This document shows, piece after piece, positions 7,901-15,754 of a DNA stretch of 34,169 nucleotides (position 1 is its first letter; every line of letters begins with the position of its first letter). Source of the DNA: Caballeronia pedi (lineage in GTDB: Bacteria; Pseudomonadota; Gammaproteobacteria; Burkholderiales; Burkholderiaceae); the NCBI RefSeq assembly GCF_001544915.2, contig NZ_FCOE02000061.1:1-34169 (forward strand), given 5' to 3'. Below the pieces are notes generated by a model. It did not search any database and had not been told where the DNA came from. It saw only the letters and a list, made by a program, of their open reading frames with translations. Both the position numbers and the translations under genes were made by a program.

Positions 7901-8553
7901 TGATCGACAAGCGGCTCGACTATCTCGCGAGGTATCAGAACGCGGCGTACGCGGCGCGTTATGGCCGGCTGGTCGCGGAAGTGCGCGCGAAGGAAGCGGA
8001 ATTCGGCCCGGGCGACGGGCGGTATCCGTTGACCGAGGCCGTCGCGAAGAATCTTCACAAGCTGATGGCCTACAAGGACGAGTACGAAGTCGCGCGCCTG
8101 TATGCCGATCCGGTGTTTCTCGACAAGGTGAAGAACAGTTTCGAAGGCGACTGGAAGATCAAGGTTCACCTCGCGCCGCCGAGCCTGTCGAAGAAGGACG
8201 CGCACGGGCATCTGGTGAAGAAGCAATACGGCCCGTGGATGATGTCCGCGATGCGCGTGCTCGCGAAGTTAAAGTTTCTGCGCGGGACGGGGCTCGATCC
8301 GTTTGGACGCACGGAAGAGCGAAAGATGGAGCGGGCGTTGATCGGCGAGTATGAGGCGCTGGTGCGTGAGTTGATCGGTGGACTCACGGCGCAGAAGCTG
8401 CCGCTTGCGGTCGAACTGGCGAGTCTGCCGGACTCGATGCGCGGTTATGGGCACGTCAAGGAAAACAACGTGAAGGCGGCAAAGGTGAAGTGGGAGAAGC
8501 TGCTGGCGCGGTGGCGCGATCCGCAGGGCGGCGAAGCGAGACACGTCGCCTGA
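4969..8553 (+). CDS. Indolepyruvate (arylpyruvate):ferredoxin oxidoreductase, fused IorA-IorB type
   Basis: This 1194-residue fusion oxidatively decarboxylates aryl pyruvates to aryl-acetyl-CoA using TPP and Fe-S clusters, with ferredoxin as the expected acceptor. Residues 1-420 are the pyrimidine/transketolase-like part (GFISGYRGSPLGGLDQ). The TPP domain has C461-SG-C464-PHN and C484. A cysteine-rich 4Fe-4S region starts at C663, C666, C669 and C675, with further cysteines to about residue 708. The gamma/IorB domain begins at G752-VGGTG-G757. A long C-terminal helical region follows (possibly the DUF6537 extension). The start at 4969 is set by GGTGGAGGAG 8 nt upstream. In this context it may feed phenylpyruvate into phenylacetyl-CoA. 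No ferredoxin gene is adjacent. The exact substrate is inferred. Confidence 0.92.
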   Translation: MNAPLDAEQRASLEAALKSVTLDDKYTLERGRAYMSGIQALVRLPMLQQERDKAAGLDTAGFISGYRGSPLGGLDQSLWKAKKHLAAHQVVFQPGVNEDLAATAVWGSQQVNLYPSAKHDGVFAMWYGKGPGVDRSGDVFKHGNSAGSAKHGGVLVLAGDDHAAKSSTLAHQSEHVFKACGLPVLFPSNVQEYLDFGLHGWAMSRYSGLWVAMKCVTDVVESSASVDIDPHRTKIVLPTDFAMPDGGLNIRWPDPPLVQEARLLDYKWYAALAYVRANKLDRVEIDSPHARFGIMTGGKAYLDVRQALTDLGLDDATCSQIGIRLYKVGCVWPLEAQGAHEFARGLEEILVVEEKRQILEYAIKEELYNWPDAQRPRVYGKFDEKDGAGGEWSVPMGNWLLPAHYELSPAIIAKAIATRLEKFDLPADVRTRIAARLAVIDAKEKSLARPRVEAERKPWFCSGCPHNTSTNVPEGSRAMAGIGCHYMTVWMDRNTSTFSQMGGEGVAWVGQSPFSNDKHVFANLGDGTYFHSGLLAIRAAIAAKVNITYKILYNDAVAMTGGQPVDGVLTVPQITHQLAAEGAARIVIVTDEPEKYTASVGLAPGIDVHHRDKLDEIQRQLREVTGTSILIYDQTCATEKRRRRKRGAFPDPAKRVVINQAVCEGCGDCSVKSNCLSVEPLETEYGTKRQINQSTCNKDYSCLNGFCPSFVTVEGGQLKKPKATSVGADAMPTVPAPELPEIARPYGVLVTGVGGTGVVTIGALLGMAAHLEQKGVTVLDVTGLAQKGGAVMSHVQIANRPADIHATRIAMGEADLVIGCDAIVTASNECGSRMQPDHTRVVVNSAQTPTAEFIKNPNWSFPGASAEADIRAAAGEHVALVDANRFAVALMGDAIYTNPFVLGFAWQKGWVPLLHESLARAIELNGVQVEKNLAAFEWGRRAAHDPEAVRRLAESQRGGQEAAGKVIALHTPKALDALIDKRLDYLARYQNAAYAARYGRLVAEVRAKEAEFGPGDGRYPLTEAVAKNLHKLMAYKDEYEVARLYADPVFLDKVKNSFEGDWKIKVHLAPPSLSKKDAHGHLVKKQYGPWMMSAMRVLAKLKFLRGTGLDPFGRTEERKMERALIGEYEALVRELIGGLTAQKLPLAVELASLPDSMRGYGHVKENNVKAAKVKWEKLLARWRDPQGGEARHVA

Positions 8554-8573
8554 CGCGCTGATCACCGAAACAA

Positions 8574-8603
8574 AACGGCGATCCAGTTTCCCGGATCGCC
8601 GTT
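8574..8603. terminator. Hairpin terminator between oxidoreductase and maeB
   Basis: An 11-bp perfect stem (AACGGCGATCC with GGATCGCCGTT) and an 8-nt loop lie in the 73-bp gap between convergent genes. The plus side is followed by TCGTCTTTCT and the minus side by TTTTG, so it probably serves both genes. Confidence 0.8.
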
Positions 8604-8626
8604 CGTCTTTCTAGCGCGCGTGCGTA

Positions 8627-10900
8627 TTACTTCGCCACACTCGCATTCGCGCTCGCCACCGCCGTCATATTGATGATCCGGCGCACCGTCGCGGCCGGCG
8701 TCAGGATATGCACCGGCTTCGCCGCACCCAGCAGGAACGGCCCGACCGTCACGCCCTCGCCGCTCACCATCTTGAGCAGGTTGTAGGTGATGTTCGCGGC
8801 TTCCACATTCGGCATGATCAGCAGATTCGCCTCGCCATGCAGCGTCGTTCCCGGGAACGAAGCCTTGCGCACCGTCTCCGACAAAGCCGCATCGCCGTGC
8901 ATTTCACCGTCGATCTCGAGATCCGGCGCGCGCTCCGCGATCAGCTTGCGCGCTTCCGCCATGCGCTTGCTCGACGCGCCCGGCACGCTGCCGAAGTTCG
9001 AGTTCGACACCAGCGCGACCTTCGGCTGAATCCCGAAGCGCTCGATCTCGCGCGCCGCCAGCACCGTCATGTCGGCGAGTTGCTCGGGCGTCGGCGTTTC
9101 GTTGACGTAGGTATCGCTGATGAACAGATTGCGGCCCTGAAGCATCAGCAGATTCATCGCGGCGAAGTTGTTCGCGCCTTTCGCCTTGCCGAGCACCTGA
9201 TCGATGAACTTCAGATGATCCTGATACGTATCGATGAGACCGCAGATCATCCCGTCGGCATCGCCGGTGTGAACCAGGATCGCGCCAATCAGCGTGTTGA
9301 ACTTGCGCAGCGCGGCCTTCGCGCTTTCCGGCGTCACACCCTGACGCGCGGCGATCTCGTGATACGCCTGCCAGCTCTTCTGATAACGCGGATCGTCTTC
9401 CGGATTCACGATCTCGAAGTCGACGCCCGGCTTCAGCTTCGAACCCATCTTCTGCAGACGCATCTCGACCACCGCCGGCCGGCCGATGATGATCGGCTTC
9501 GCGATCTTCTCCAGCAGCACGAACTGCGCGGCGCGCAGCACGCGCTCGTCCTCGCCTTCCGCGAACGCGATGCGCGCCGGCGCCGCCTTCGCCGCCGCGA
9601 ACACCGGGCGCATCACCATACCCGTGCGATACACCGTCGCGCCGAGCGTCTCGCGATACGCGTCCATATCCTTGATCGGACGGGTCGCGACGCCCGAATC
9701 CATCGCGGCCTGCGCGACGGCCGGCGCGATCTTGATGATCAGACGCGGATCGAACGGCTTCGGAATCAGATAGTCCGGGCCGAACTCCAGCGAATGACCT
9801 TCGTAAGCCTTCGCGACTTCATCGCCCTGATCGGTTTCTTCCGCGAGTTCCGCGATCGCGCGCACGCACGCGAGCTTCATCTCTTCCGTGATCGTCGTCG
9901 CGCCGACATCCAGCGCGCCGCGGAAGATGAACGGAAAGCACAGCACGTTGTTCACCTGATTCGGATAATCCGAACGGCCCGTCGCGACGATACAGTCCGG
10001 ACGCACGCGCTTCGCTTCTTCCGGGCGGATCTCCGGCTCGGGATTGGCCAGCGCGAGAATCAGCGGCTTGTCGCCCATGGTCTCGACCATTTCAGCCTTC
10101 AGCACGCCCGCGCTCGAACAGCCGAGGAACACGTCGCAGCCGTGCATCGCGTCGGCGAGCGTGCGTGCGTCGGTGCTCGCCTGATAGCGCTCCTTCGAGG
10201 CATCCAGATTGCCGCGGCCTTCGTAGATCACACCCTTCGAATCGATCACGAGCGTGTTCGACTTCTTCAGGCCCAGATGCACGAGCAGGTCCAGACATGC
10301 GATCGCCGCCGCGCCCGCGCCCGAGCACACGAGCTTGATCTCGTCCAGCTTCTTGCCGACCACTTTCAGGCCGTTGAGAATCGCCGCCGAAGCAATAATC
10401 GCCGTACCGTGCTGATCGTCATGGAAAACGGGAATTTTCATGCGCTCGCGCAGCTTCTTCTCGATGTAGAAGCATTCCGGCGCCTTGATGTCTTCGAGGT
10501 TGATGCCGCCCAGAGTGGGTTCGAGCATCGCGATCGCGTCGACGAGCTTGTCCGGATCGGTTTCCGCCAATTCGATATCGAACACGTCGATGCCCGCGAA
10601 CTTCTTGAATAGACATCCCTTGCCTTCCATCACCGGCTTGGCCGCGAGCGGGCCGATATTGCCGAGACCGAGCACGGCCGTGCCGTTCGTCACGACGCCC
10701 ACGAGATTCGCGCGCGACGTGTACTTCTGCGCGTCGAGCGGCTCATCGTAGATCGCCATGCACGCGGCCGCGACGCCCGGCGAATACGCGAGCGAAAGGT
10801 CGAGCTGGTTCGAAAGCGGCTTGGTCGGAGTAACCGAAATCTTGCCGGGACGGGGATTCTGGTGATACGCGAGGGCGCTTTGCTTCAGTTGTTCGTCCAT
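8627..10900 (-). CDS. maeB: NADP-dependent malic enzyme with C-terminal phosphotransacetylase-like domain
   Basis: This 757-residue protein is the usual MaeB length. It oxidatively decarboxylates malate to pyruvate, producing NADPH. The malic domain (about 15-160) has SLAYSPGVAAAC and catalytic lysine K94 in KPVMEGK. The NAD(P)-binding domain (about 165-400) has the VCSGAGAAAIACLDLL Rossmann turn. Residues about 430-757 are PTA-like; in MaeB this part is generally regulatory (acetyl-CoA response) rather than catalytic. The ATG at 10900 begins the conserved MDEQLKQSALAYH start; a longer in-frame start at 10993 has no family support. It is transcribed alone, convergent with the oxidoreductase. 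Confidence 0.96.
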   Translation of the reverse strand: MDEQLKQSALAYHQNPRPGKISVTPTKPLSNQLDLSLAYSPGVAAACMAIYDEPLDAQKYTSRANLVGVVTNGTAVLGLGNIGPLAAKPVMEGKGCLFKKFAGIDVFDIELAETDPDKLVDAIAMLEPTLGGINLEDIKAPECFYIEKKLRERMKIPVFHDDQHGTAIIASAAILNGLKVVGKKLDEIKLVCSGAGAAAIACLDLLVHLGLKKSNTLVIDSKGVIYEGRGNLDASKERYQASTDARTLADAMHGCDVFLGCSSAGVLKAEMVETMGDKPLILALANPEPEIRPEEAKRVRPDCIVATGRSDYPNQVNNVLCFPFIFRGALDVGATTITEEMKLACVRAIAELAEETDQGDEVAKAYEGHSLEFGPDYLIPKPFDPRLIIKIAPAVAQAAMDSGVATRPIKDMDAYRETLGATVYRTGMVMRPVFAAAKAAPARIAFAEGEDERVLRAAQFVLLEKIAKPIIIGRPAVVEMRLQKMGSKLKPGVDFEIVNPEDDPRYQKSWQAYHEIAARQGVTPESAKAALRKFNTLIGAILVHTGDADGMICGLIDTYQDHLKFIDQVLGKAKGANNFAAMNLLMLQGRNLFISDTYVNETPTPEQLADMTVLAAREIERFGIQPKVALVSNSNFGSVPGASSKRMAEARKLIAERAPDLEIDGEMHGDAALSETVRKASFPGTTLHGEANLLIMPNVEAANITYNLLKMVSGEGVTVGPFLLGAAKPVHILTPAATVRRIINMTAVASANASVAK

Positions 10901-11166
10901 GATTAACCTGAGAGGTTTGGGAATTATTTGAACAGGGTTCACACCGCCGTCGACCGTGCTGCATGAATGCGGAAATGTGAATCTATGGACCAAGTTTCAT
11001 ATGCCCGGCGCGTCGGATAGACGCGGCGTGCCGCTCGCAAGGATGGTACGAGCGGACGGAGCCTTTGGTTTTTTTGGGACAACCAGTGTACACCGCGCGC
11101 CCGCAATGACGCGATGCAACGTTTCAGCGCATCCGGACGGGTTTCATCGGATGAACGCGCGCGATA

Positions 11167-12408
11167 TCACTGGAGTTCAGCGCCGCGCTTTTCGGGGATC
11201 AGGAAGAGTGTCGCAACGACATCGAGCAGATAGATCGATGCAAGGAACGCCAGCGCGACCGCGAACGAATAGCGCGCCGCGAGCGCGCCGACCGCGACCG
11301 GCCCCAGCCCGCCGACCGCGCGCCCGATATTGAACAGCACGTTCTGCGCGGTCGCGCGCGCCTCGGTCGGATAGATCTCGGAGATCAGCGCGCCGTAACC
11401 GCCGAGCATGCCGTTGACGAACACGCCCATCACCGCGCCGCCGATCAAGAGCGCCGACGGGCTCGTCAGATTCGAATAGACGAACACCATCGCGACCGCG
11501 CCGATCTGGTATGCGAGAAACGCCGGTTTGCGTCCGAAGCGGTCCGCCGCGAGGCCGAACAGCCAGATGCCCAGTGCCATGCCGAGCACGGTGGCGGCGG
11601 TCCAGAGTCCGGACTTCGTGAGCGAGTAGCCGAAGGTCTTCGACAGATAGCTCGGCAGCCAGATCATCAGCCCGTAGTAGCCGAAGTTCTGCACCGAGCA
11701 CAGGATGATCACGCCGACGCTCGCGCGCGCGGTGCGGGCGTCGTCGAAGAGGCGCTTGAGCGGCAGTTTGCGCGCGGCGTCGGTTTTCGCAGCCGCGCGG
11801 CGTTCGGTGAACAGCGCGGGTTCTTCCACGTGTCGGCGCACGAAAAACGAAACGACCGCCGGCAACAGCCCCACCGCGAACATGCCGCGCCAGCCGATCA
11901 CGGGCAGGAGCATCGGCGTGATGAGCGCGGCGGCGAGCACGCCCAGTTGCCAGCCGATCCCCACATACGACGACACGCGCGCCCGCAGCCGCGCGGGCCA
12001 CGCCTCGGCGACGAGCGCCATGCCGATGCCGAACTCCCCGCCCAGCCCGATCCCGGCGATGGTGCGATAGATCAGCAGGTCGCCGTAGCCCTGCGCGAGC
12101 GCACACAAGCCGGTGAACACGGCGAACACGAGAATCGTCCAGGTCAGCATTCGCACGCGGCCGAAATAATCGGACAGCATGCCGAACACGATGCCGCCCG
12201 CCACCGCTCCCGCGAGCGTCCAGGTGACGAGCGCGCCGGATTGCGCAGGCGTGAGATGCAAGTCCGCAGCGATCGCGGGCAGCATGAAGCCGAGGATCAG
12301 CAGATCGAAGCCGTCCATCGCGTAGCCGAGCACGGACGCAAGGAGCGCGCGCAGCGCGTGGCGAGTGGGCGCGGCGGGGGCATCGTTGGTGGAGGAAACA
12401 GGTGTCAT
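11167..12408 (-). CDS. MFS transporter (aromatic-acid/sialate:H+ symporter-like)
   Basis: This 413-residue inner-membrane protein has twelve predicted helices. The first helix carries DGFDLLILGFMLP, the loop 2-3 signature is DYFGRVRM, and the loop 8-9 counterpart is DRFGRKP. The DGFD motif in helix 1 is typical of AAHS-type carriers for aromatic or small organic acids, which would fit the catabolic neighbourhood. The substrate is not readable from sequence. Residues 1-18 are Ala/Thr-rich and the ATG lacks a strong ribosome binding site. The gene is divergent from pyrE, 233 bp apart, and has no obvious partner. Confidence 0.88.
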   Translation of the reverse strand: MTPVSSTNDAPAAPTRHALRALLASVLGYAMDGFDLLILGFMLPAIAADLHLTPAQSGALVTWTLAGAVAGGIVFGMLSDYFGRVRMLTWTILVFAVFTGLCALAQGYGDLLIYRTIAGIGLGGEFGIGMALVAEAWPARLRARVSSYVGIGWQLGVLAAALITPMLLPVIGWRGMFAVGLLPAVVSFFVRRHVEEPALFTERRAAAKTDAARKLPLKRLFDDARTARASVGVIILCSVQNFGYYGLMIWLPSYLSKTFGYSLTKSGLWTAATVLGMALGIWLFGLAADRFGRKPAFLAYQIGAVAMVFVYSNLTSPSALLIGGAVMGVFVNGMLGGYGALISEIYPTEARATAQNVLFNIGRAVGGLGPVAVGALAARYSFAVALAFLASIYLLDVVATLFLIPEKRGAELQ

Positions 12409-12641
12409 CGAAGAAAGTCGGGTACGCGCAGCGTCGCGAGTGTACGTGCGAGCGCCGCGCTTTCACAACCTGCAAACAATTCGCCCCGCCCCGTTCCCTC
12501 AGGTAAAATGGCGGGCTACGCGCGCAGGAAACGTCTGAAAACCCGTCGCAAGGCGGCTCTTTTTGCGTCAAATCCATGCGCCAGTGCCCTCGCGGCCGCC
12601 TCCCGCTTCTTCAAGCGCCACACAAGTCCAAGGATTCGCCC

Positions 12642-13328
12642 ATGACAGGCTTCGATCGCCAGACGATCTCCGACACCACCGCCAAAATGCTGCTCGAAGT
12701 TCAGGCGGTGCACTTCAACGCGGAAAAACCGTACATCTTTACGTCCGGCTGGGCGAGCCCGGTGTATATCGACTGCCGCAAGCTGATTTCCTACCCGCGC
12801 GTGCGTCGCGGCCTGATGGAGATGGCCGAGGCAACGATCCTGCGCGACGTCGGCTACGAGCAGATCGACGCGGTTGCTGGCGGCGAGACCGCGGGCATTC
12901 CCTTCGCGGCGTGGATTGCCGACCGCCTGATGGTGCCGATGCAGTACGTTCGCAAGAAGCCGAAAGGTTTCGGCCGCAACGCGCAGATCGAAGGTCTGCT
13001 CACGGAAGGCCAGCGCGTGCTGCTGGTCGAAGACCTGACCACGGACAGCCGCAGCAAGATCAACTTCATCAACGCGCTGCGCACCGCGGGCGCGACTGTG
13101 AATCACTGCTTCGTGCTGTTCCACTACAACATCTTCAAGGAAAGCGTGTCGGTGCTGAAAGACATCGACGTCGATCTGCACGCGCTCGCCACCTGGTGGG
13201 ACGTGTTGCGAGTCGCGAAGGAGCAAGGCTACTTCGAGTCGAAAACGCTCGATGAGGTCGAGAAATTCCTGCACGCGCCGGCCGAATGGTCGGCTGCGCA
13301 CGGCGGCGCAACCGCTGCTCCGCAATAA
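12642..13328 (+). CDS. pyrE: Orotate phosphoribosyltransferase
   Basis: This 228-residue enzyme transfers the phosphoribosyl group of PRPP to orotate, giving OMP in pyrimidine synthesis. Typical landmarks are the N-terminal YIFTSGWASPVYIDCRKLIS strand-helix, the flexible loop VRKKPKGFG (about 103-111) and the PRPP-binding segment VLLVEDLTTDSRSK (127-139) with E130 and D131. The PRPP loop differs from the enterobacterial D-V-x-T-x-G-T form. AAGGA lies 9 nt before the ATG at 12642. A TAAAAT element at 12504-12509 may be its -10. It is followed by a very strong palindromic terminator. Confidence 0.94.
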   Translation: MTGFDRQTISDTTAKMLLEVQAVHFNAEKPYIFTSGWASPVYIDCRKLISYPRVRRGLMEMAEATILRDVGYEQIDAVAGGETAGIPFAAWIADRLMVPMQYVRKKPKGFGRNAQIEGLLTEGQRVLLVEDLTTDSRSKINFINALRTAGATVNHCFVLFHYNIFKESVSVLKDIDVDLHALATWWDVLRVAKEQGYFESKTLDEVEKFLHAPAEWSAAHGGATAAPQ

Positions 13329-13351
13329 GAATTTACATTCGCGAAGCAATA

Positions 13352-13395
13352 AATAGAAAAGAGCCGCTGATTCGAATCAGCGGCTCTTTTCTATT
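13352..13395. terminator. 44-bp perfect palindrome, bidirectional terminator between pyrE and the RcsB-like gene
   Basis: Two 22-nt arms (13352-13373 and 13374-13395) are exact reverse complements with no spacer. The centre is TTCGAA, so RNA would form a long stem with a small UUCG-type loop. The stem contains AAAAGAGCCGC / GCGGCTCTTTT, giving U runs on both strands. It sits between convergent genes. Confidence 0.92.
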
Positions 13396-13411
13396 CGGCA
13401 AGCAAAAACGG

Positions 13412-14125
13412 CTAAAGGGAATTCGGATTGGGCAGCGACGAATCGTCGAGCGAGCCGTCACCGGAATAGGCAGAGAGATTCATTAAACCGTTGCTTTGCG
13501 CATACTGAAACAATTCGGAATCGCGCTCGATGCCGAGTTTTCGCATGGCGGTGTTCTTTTGCGTACTGATCGTCTTGATACTGCGCCGCAATTGCCCCGC
13601 GATTTCGGTGATCGTCATGCCCGAGACAAAAAGGCGCACGACCTCGAGTTCGCGCTTGGACAGGATCACGCTGCGCTGCTGCCCGTTCGAGCCGAGCCCC
13701 ATGCTGTCGAGCGCGCTCTTCACGGACGGGCCCAGATACTCCTGACCGCGCATCACGTGCTGGATCGCCCAGCCAATATGGTTCATGTCGTCGGCCTTGT
13801 TGATGATCGACATCACGCCCACTTCACGCAAACGTTTGAGCAAGGCGGGATTTTCGAGCATCGTCAGCACGACGAGCTTGACCCGCGGAAACTGGCGGCC
13901 AATGTAGCCGAGCAAGGGCATGCCGTCGCCGTATGAGCCGCCGGGCATGGCGAGATCGGTGACGAGGACGTCGCAGGGTGTCTTCTGCAGCAACTGGACG
14001 AGTTCGGTCGACTGGCGCGCCTGCCCGATGACGTCCACCTCCGGAAATTTGTTGAGCGCCTGTGTCGCGCCGAACAGGATCACGGGGTGATCGTCCGCGA
14101 TGATGACTTTTATTCGCTGGCTCAT
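13412..14125 (-). CDS. RcsB-like response regulator (NarL/FixJ class)
   Basis: This 237-residue protein has an N-terminal receiver (about 5-125) with acidic D11/D12 and phosphoacceptor D57 (VLVTDLAMPG). A LuxR-type HTH (about 155-205) contains LSKRELEVVRLFVSGM, TITEIAGQL and RRSIKTISTQKNTAM. IIADDHPVILFG, TDLAMPGGSYGDG and SIKTIST closely resemble Escherichia coli RcsB, more than NarL or FixJ. A Ser/Asn-rich tail follows the HTH. The ribosome binding site AGGAG lies about 7 nt before the ATG. No histidine kinase, RcsD or RcsF is nearby, so it is an orphan here. It would bind DNA as a dimer on phosphorylation. Confidence 0.9.
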   Translation of the reverse strand: MSQRIKVIIADDHPVILFGATQALNKFPEVDVIGQARQSTELVQLLQKTPCDVLVTDLAMPGGSYGDGMPLLGYIGRQFPRVKLVVLTMLENPALLKRLREVGVMSIINKADDMNHIGWAIQHVMRGQEYLGPSVKSALDSMGLGSNGQQRSVILSKRELEVVRLFVSGMTITEIAGQLRRSIKTISTQKNTAMRKLGIERDSELFQYAQSNGLMNLSAYSGDGSLDDSSLPNPNSL

Positions 14126-14359
14126 TTAATTCTCCTATATATCAGTCCATCAGTTGCCGCGCGAATCTGCGTCGAATTACTCATTTCTACGTTTAATAGA
14201 GTCAGAAGTCATCGCCGTCAAGGCGCTGCGCACTACGTCCAAACCGACAGGCGCACAACGCGCCATCGGTTAAGTCTCAAGGATTCAAGGCTTTTATGCT
14301 TTGTTGCAATGTTAAACTGCAAGCTGGTACGAAGCGCATCACTGAGACAAAAAACATCG

Positions 14360-14386
14360 TTGCAGCCAGCGAAACGCTGCTATAAC
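14360..14386 (+). promoter_or_regulatory. Candidate promoter of the PEBP gene
   Basis: TTGCAG (14360-14365) and TATAAC (14381-14386) are separated by 15 bp, slightly short of the optimum. The -10 box is 29 nt before the ATG at 14416, which leaves room for the CAGGAG ribosome binding site. The remaining 230 bp of this divergent gap is AT-richer and should also hold the promoter of the RcsB-like gene. Confidence 0.4.
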
Positions 14387-14415
14387 GCGCGACGATACTG
14401 ACAGGAGTTCAGCCC

Positions 14416-15021
14416 ATGCGCCTCACCGGCCGACGCGTGAGTTCGGGTCGTCATGTCGCATCAATACTCTTCCTGGCCTGTGCGGTCGCCGGTTTCTCGA
14501 ATTCGCGCGAGGTCGCGGCCGATCCCGCCTTCACCTTGTCGAGCACTGATCTCGCGCCGGGCAAGACCATCGGACGCGATCTGCTCTTCGATCAATCCGA
14601 GTGCAAGGGCGGCAACCGCTCGCCGCAGATTTCCTGGCGCGGCGCTCCTGCGAACACCCGCAGCTTCGCCGTGACGATCTTCGACCCGGATGCGCCCGGG
14701 CGCGGCTGGTGGCACTGGGCCGTCGCCGGGATTCCCGCCGGCACCGATCGTCTGCCGAACAACGCGAGCGCCTCGGGCGTGCTGCGCAAGATGGGCGCGA
14801 TCGAGGCGCGCAACGACTGGGACACCGACGGCTACGGCGGCCCGTGCCCGCCGCCCGGCAAGCCGCATCGCTACATCGTGACCGTCTACGCGCTCGACAG
14901 CACCGACTTGCGGCTGCGCCAGGGCACGCCCGCGCTGATGTTCGAGCACGAAATCCGCACGATGACCATCGCCAGCGCGCAGTTGACCTTCACCTACGCG
15001 CGCCCGGATGCTCCCCGCTAG
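14416..15021 (+). CDS. Secreted YbhB/YbcL-type PEBP (Raf-kinase-inhibitor-like) protein
   Basis: This 201-residue protein has an N-terminal signal (RHVASILFLACAVAGF, cut probably near residue 35), so it should be periplasmic. The PEBP fold is shown by FDPDAPGRGWWHW (89-101) and GGPCPPPGKPHRYIVTVYALD (from 141), which contain the anion-pocket residues D90, H100 and H151. Bacterial members bind phospho-ligands, and their cellular role is mostly unknown. CAGGAG is 9 nt before the ATG. It is followed 72 nt later by the flavodoxin gene on the same strand. Confidence 0.93.
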   Translation: MRLTGRRVSSGRHVASILFLACAVAGFSNSREVAADPAFTLSSTDLAPGKTIGRDLLFDQSECKGGNRSPQISWRGAPANTRSFAVTIFDPDAPGRGWWHWAVAGIPAGTDRLPNNASASGVLRKMGAIEARNDWDTDGYGGPCPPPGKPHRYIVTVYALDSTDLRLRQGTPALMFEHEIRTMTIASAQLTFTYARPDAPR

Positions 15022-15093
15022 AAGCGTGCGCTCGCGCCGGTCCGTCAAAATTTGTCTTTGCTAGACTGGGCCGGAGAAAGCCCCAGGGACATC

Positions 15094-15708
15094 ATGCCGA
15101 ACATCATCATCGTTTATCACAGCGGCTACGGCCACACGAAGAAGGTCGCGGAAGCCGTGCTCGGCGGCGCAACCGACGCCGGCGCGAACGTCAGGCTGAT
15201 CGCCGTTTCCGAACTCGACGAGACCGGCTGGGCCGATCTCGACGCCGCCGACGCCATCGTGTTCGGTGCGCCGACCTACATGGGCGGACCGTCCGCCGAC
15301 TTCAAGAAATTCGCCGATGCAAGCTCGAAGCCGTGGTTCGCGCAGAAATGGAAAGACAAGATCGCGGCCGGATTCACCAATTCGGCGCATATGAACGGCG
15401 ACAAATTCCTGACCATCTCCTATTTCGTCACGCTGGCGATGCAGCACGGCATGATCTGGATCGGCACGGGCATGATGCCGTCGAACACGAAGGCGGCCAC
15501 CCGCAACGATCTGAACTTCGTCGGCGGCTTCACCGGCCTGCTGACGCAGTCGCCCGCCGACGCCTCGCCGGACGAAGCCCCGCCGCCCGGCGATCTCGAA
15601 ACGGCGAAGGTCTTCGGCGCGCGCATCGCGGAAGTGACGGCGCGCTGGATCGGCCGCCAGGCGCGCGTCGAAAGCGACGGACATCCCCCCGCCTCGGAAT
15701 CGCCTTAA
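15094..15708 (+). CDS. Flavodoxin-family (WrbA-like) NAD(P)H oxidoreductase
   Basis: This 204-residue protein has a flavodoxin fold. The FMN phosphate loop is YHSGYGHTKKVAE (8-20), and GAPTYMGGPSADFK (58-71) and FTNSAHMNGDK (94-104) are the isoalloxazine-contacting loops. WrbA-like enzymes reduce quinones with NAD(P)H. The C-terminal tail after 185 is hydrophilic and lacks family support. The ATG at 15094 is chosen because MPNIIIVYHSG is the natural first strand. It ends 46 nt before argC, so the two may be cotranscribed, though TAAAAT overlapping its stop could start argC separately. Confidence 0.88.
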   Translation: MPNIIIVYHSGYGHTKKVAEAVLGGATDAGANVRLIAVSELDETGWADLDAADAIVFGAPTYMGGPSADFKKFADASSKPWFAQKWKDKIAAGFTNSAHMNGDKFLTISYFVTLAMQHGMIWIGTGMMPSNTKAATRNDLNFVGGFTGLLTQSPADASPDEAPPPGDLETAKVFGARIAEVTARWIGRQARVESDGHPPASESP

Positions 15709-15754
15709 AATACTGGTTTTGCGGCGAGCGCCCGCACGAACCAGCGAGATCGAG

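Noticed and set aside
5464..8226. 920-codon open frame on the minus strand opposite the arylpyruvate oxidoreductase
   Set aside because: Composition is His/Arg/Asp-rich as expected from an antisense frame in high-GC DNA; no domain, no ribosome binding site, and the plus strand encodes a clear enzyme.
8708..10612. 634-codon open frame on the plus strand opposite maeB
   Set aside because: Same antisense composition and no recognisable domain; maeB is certain on the minus strand.
11031..11075. CCGCTCG/CGAGCGG hairpin followed by a T7 run upstream of maeB
   Set aside because: The T run is about 13 nt beyond the stem and no plus-strand gene ends nearby; not convincing as a terminator.
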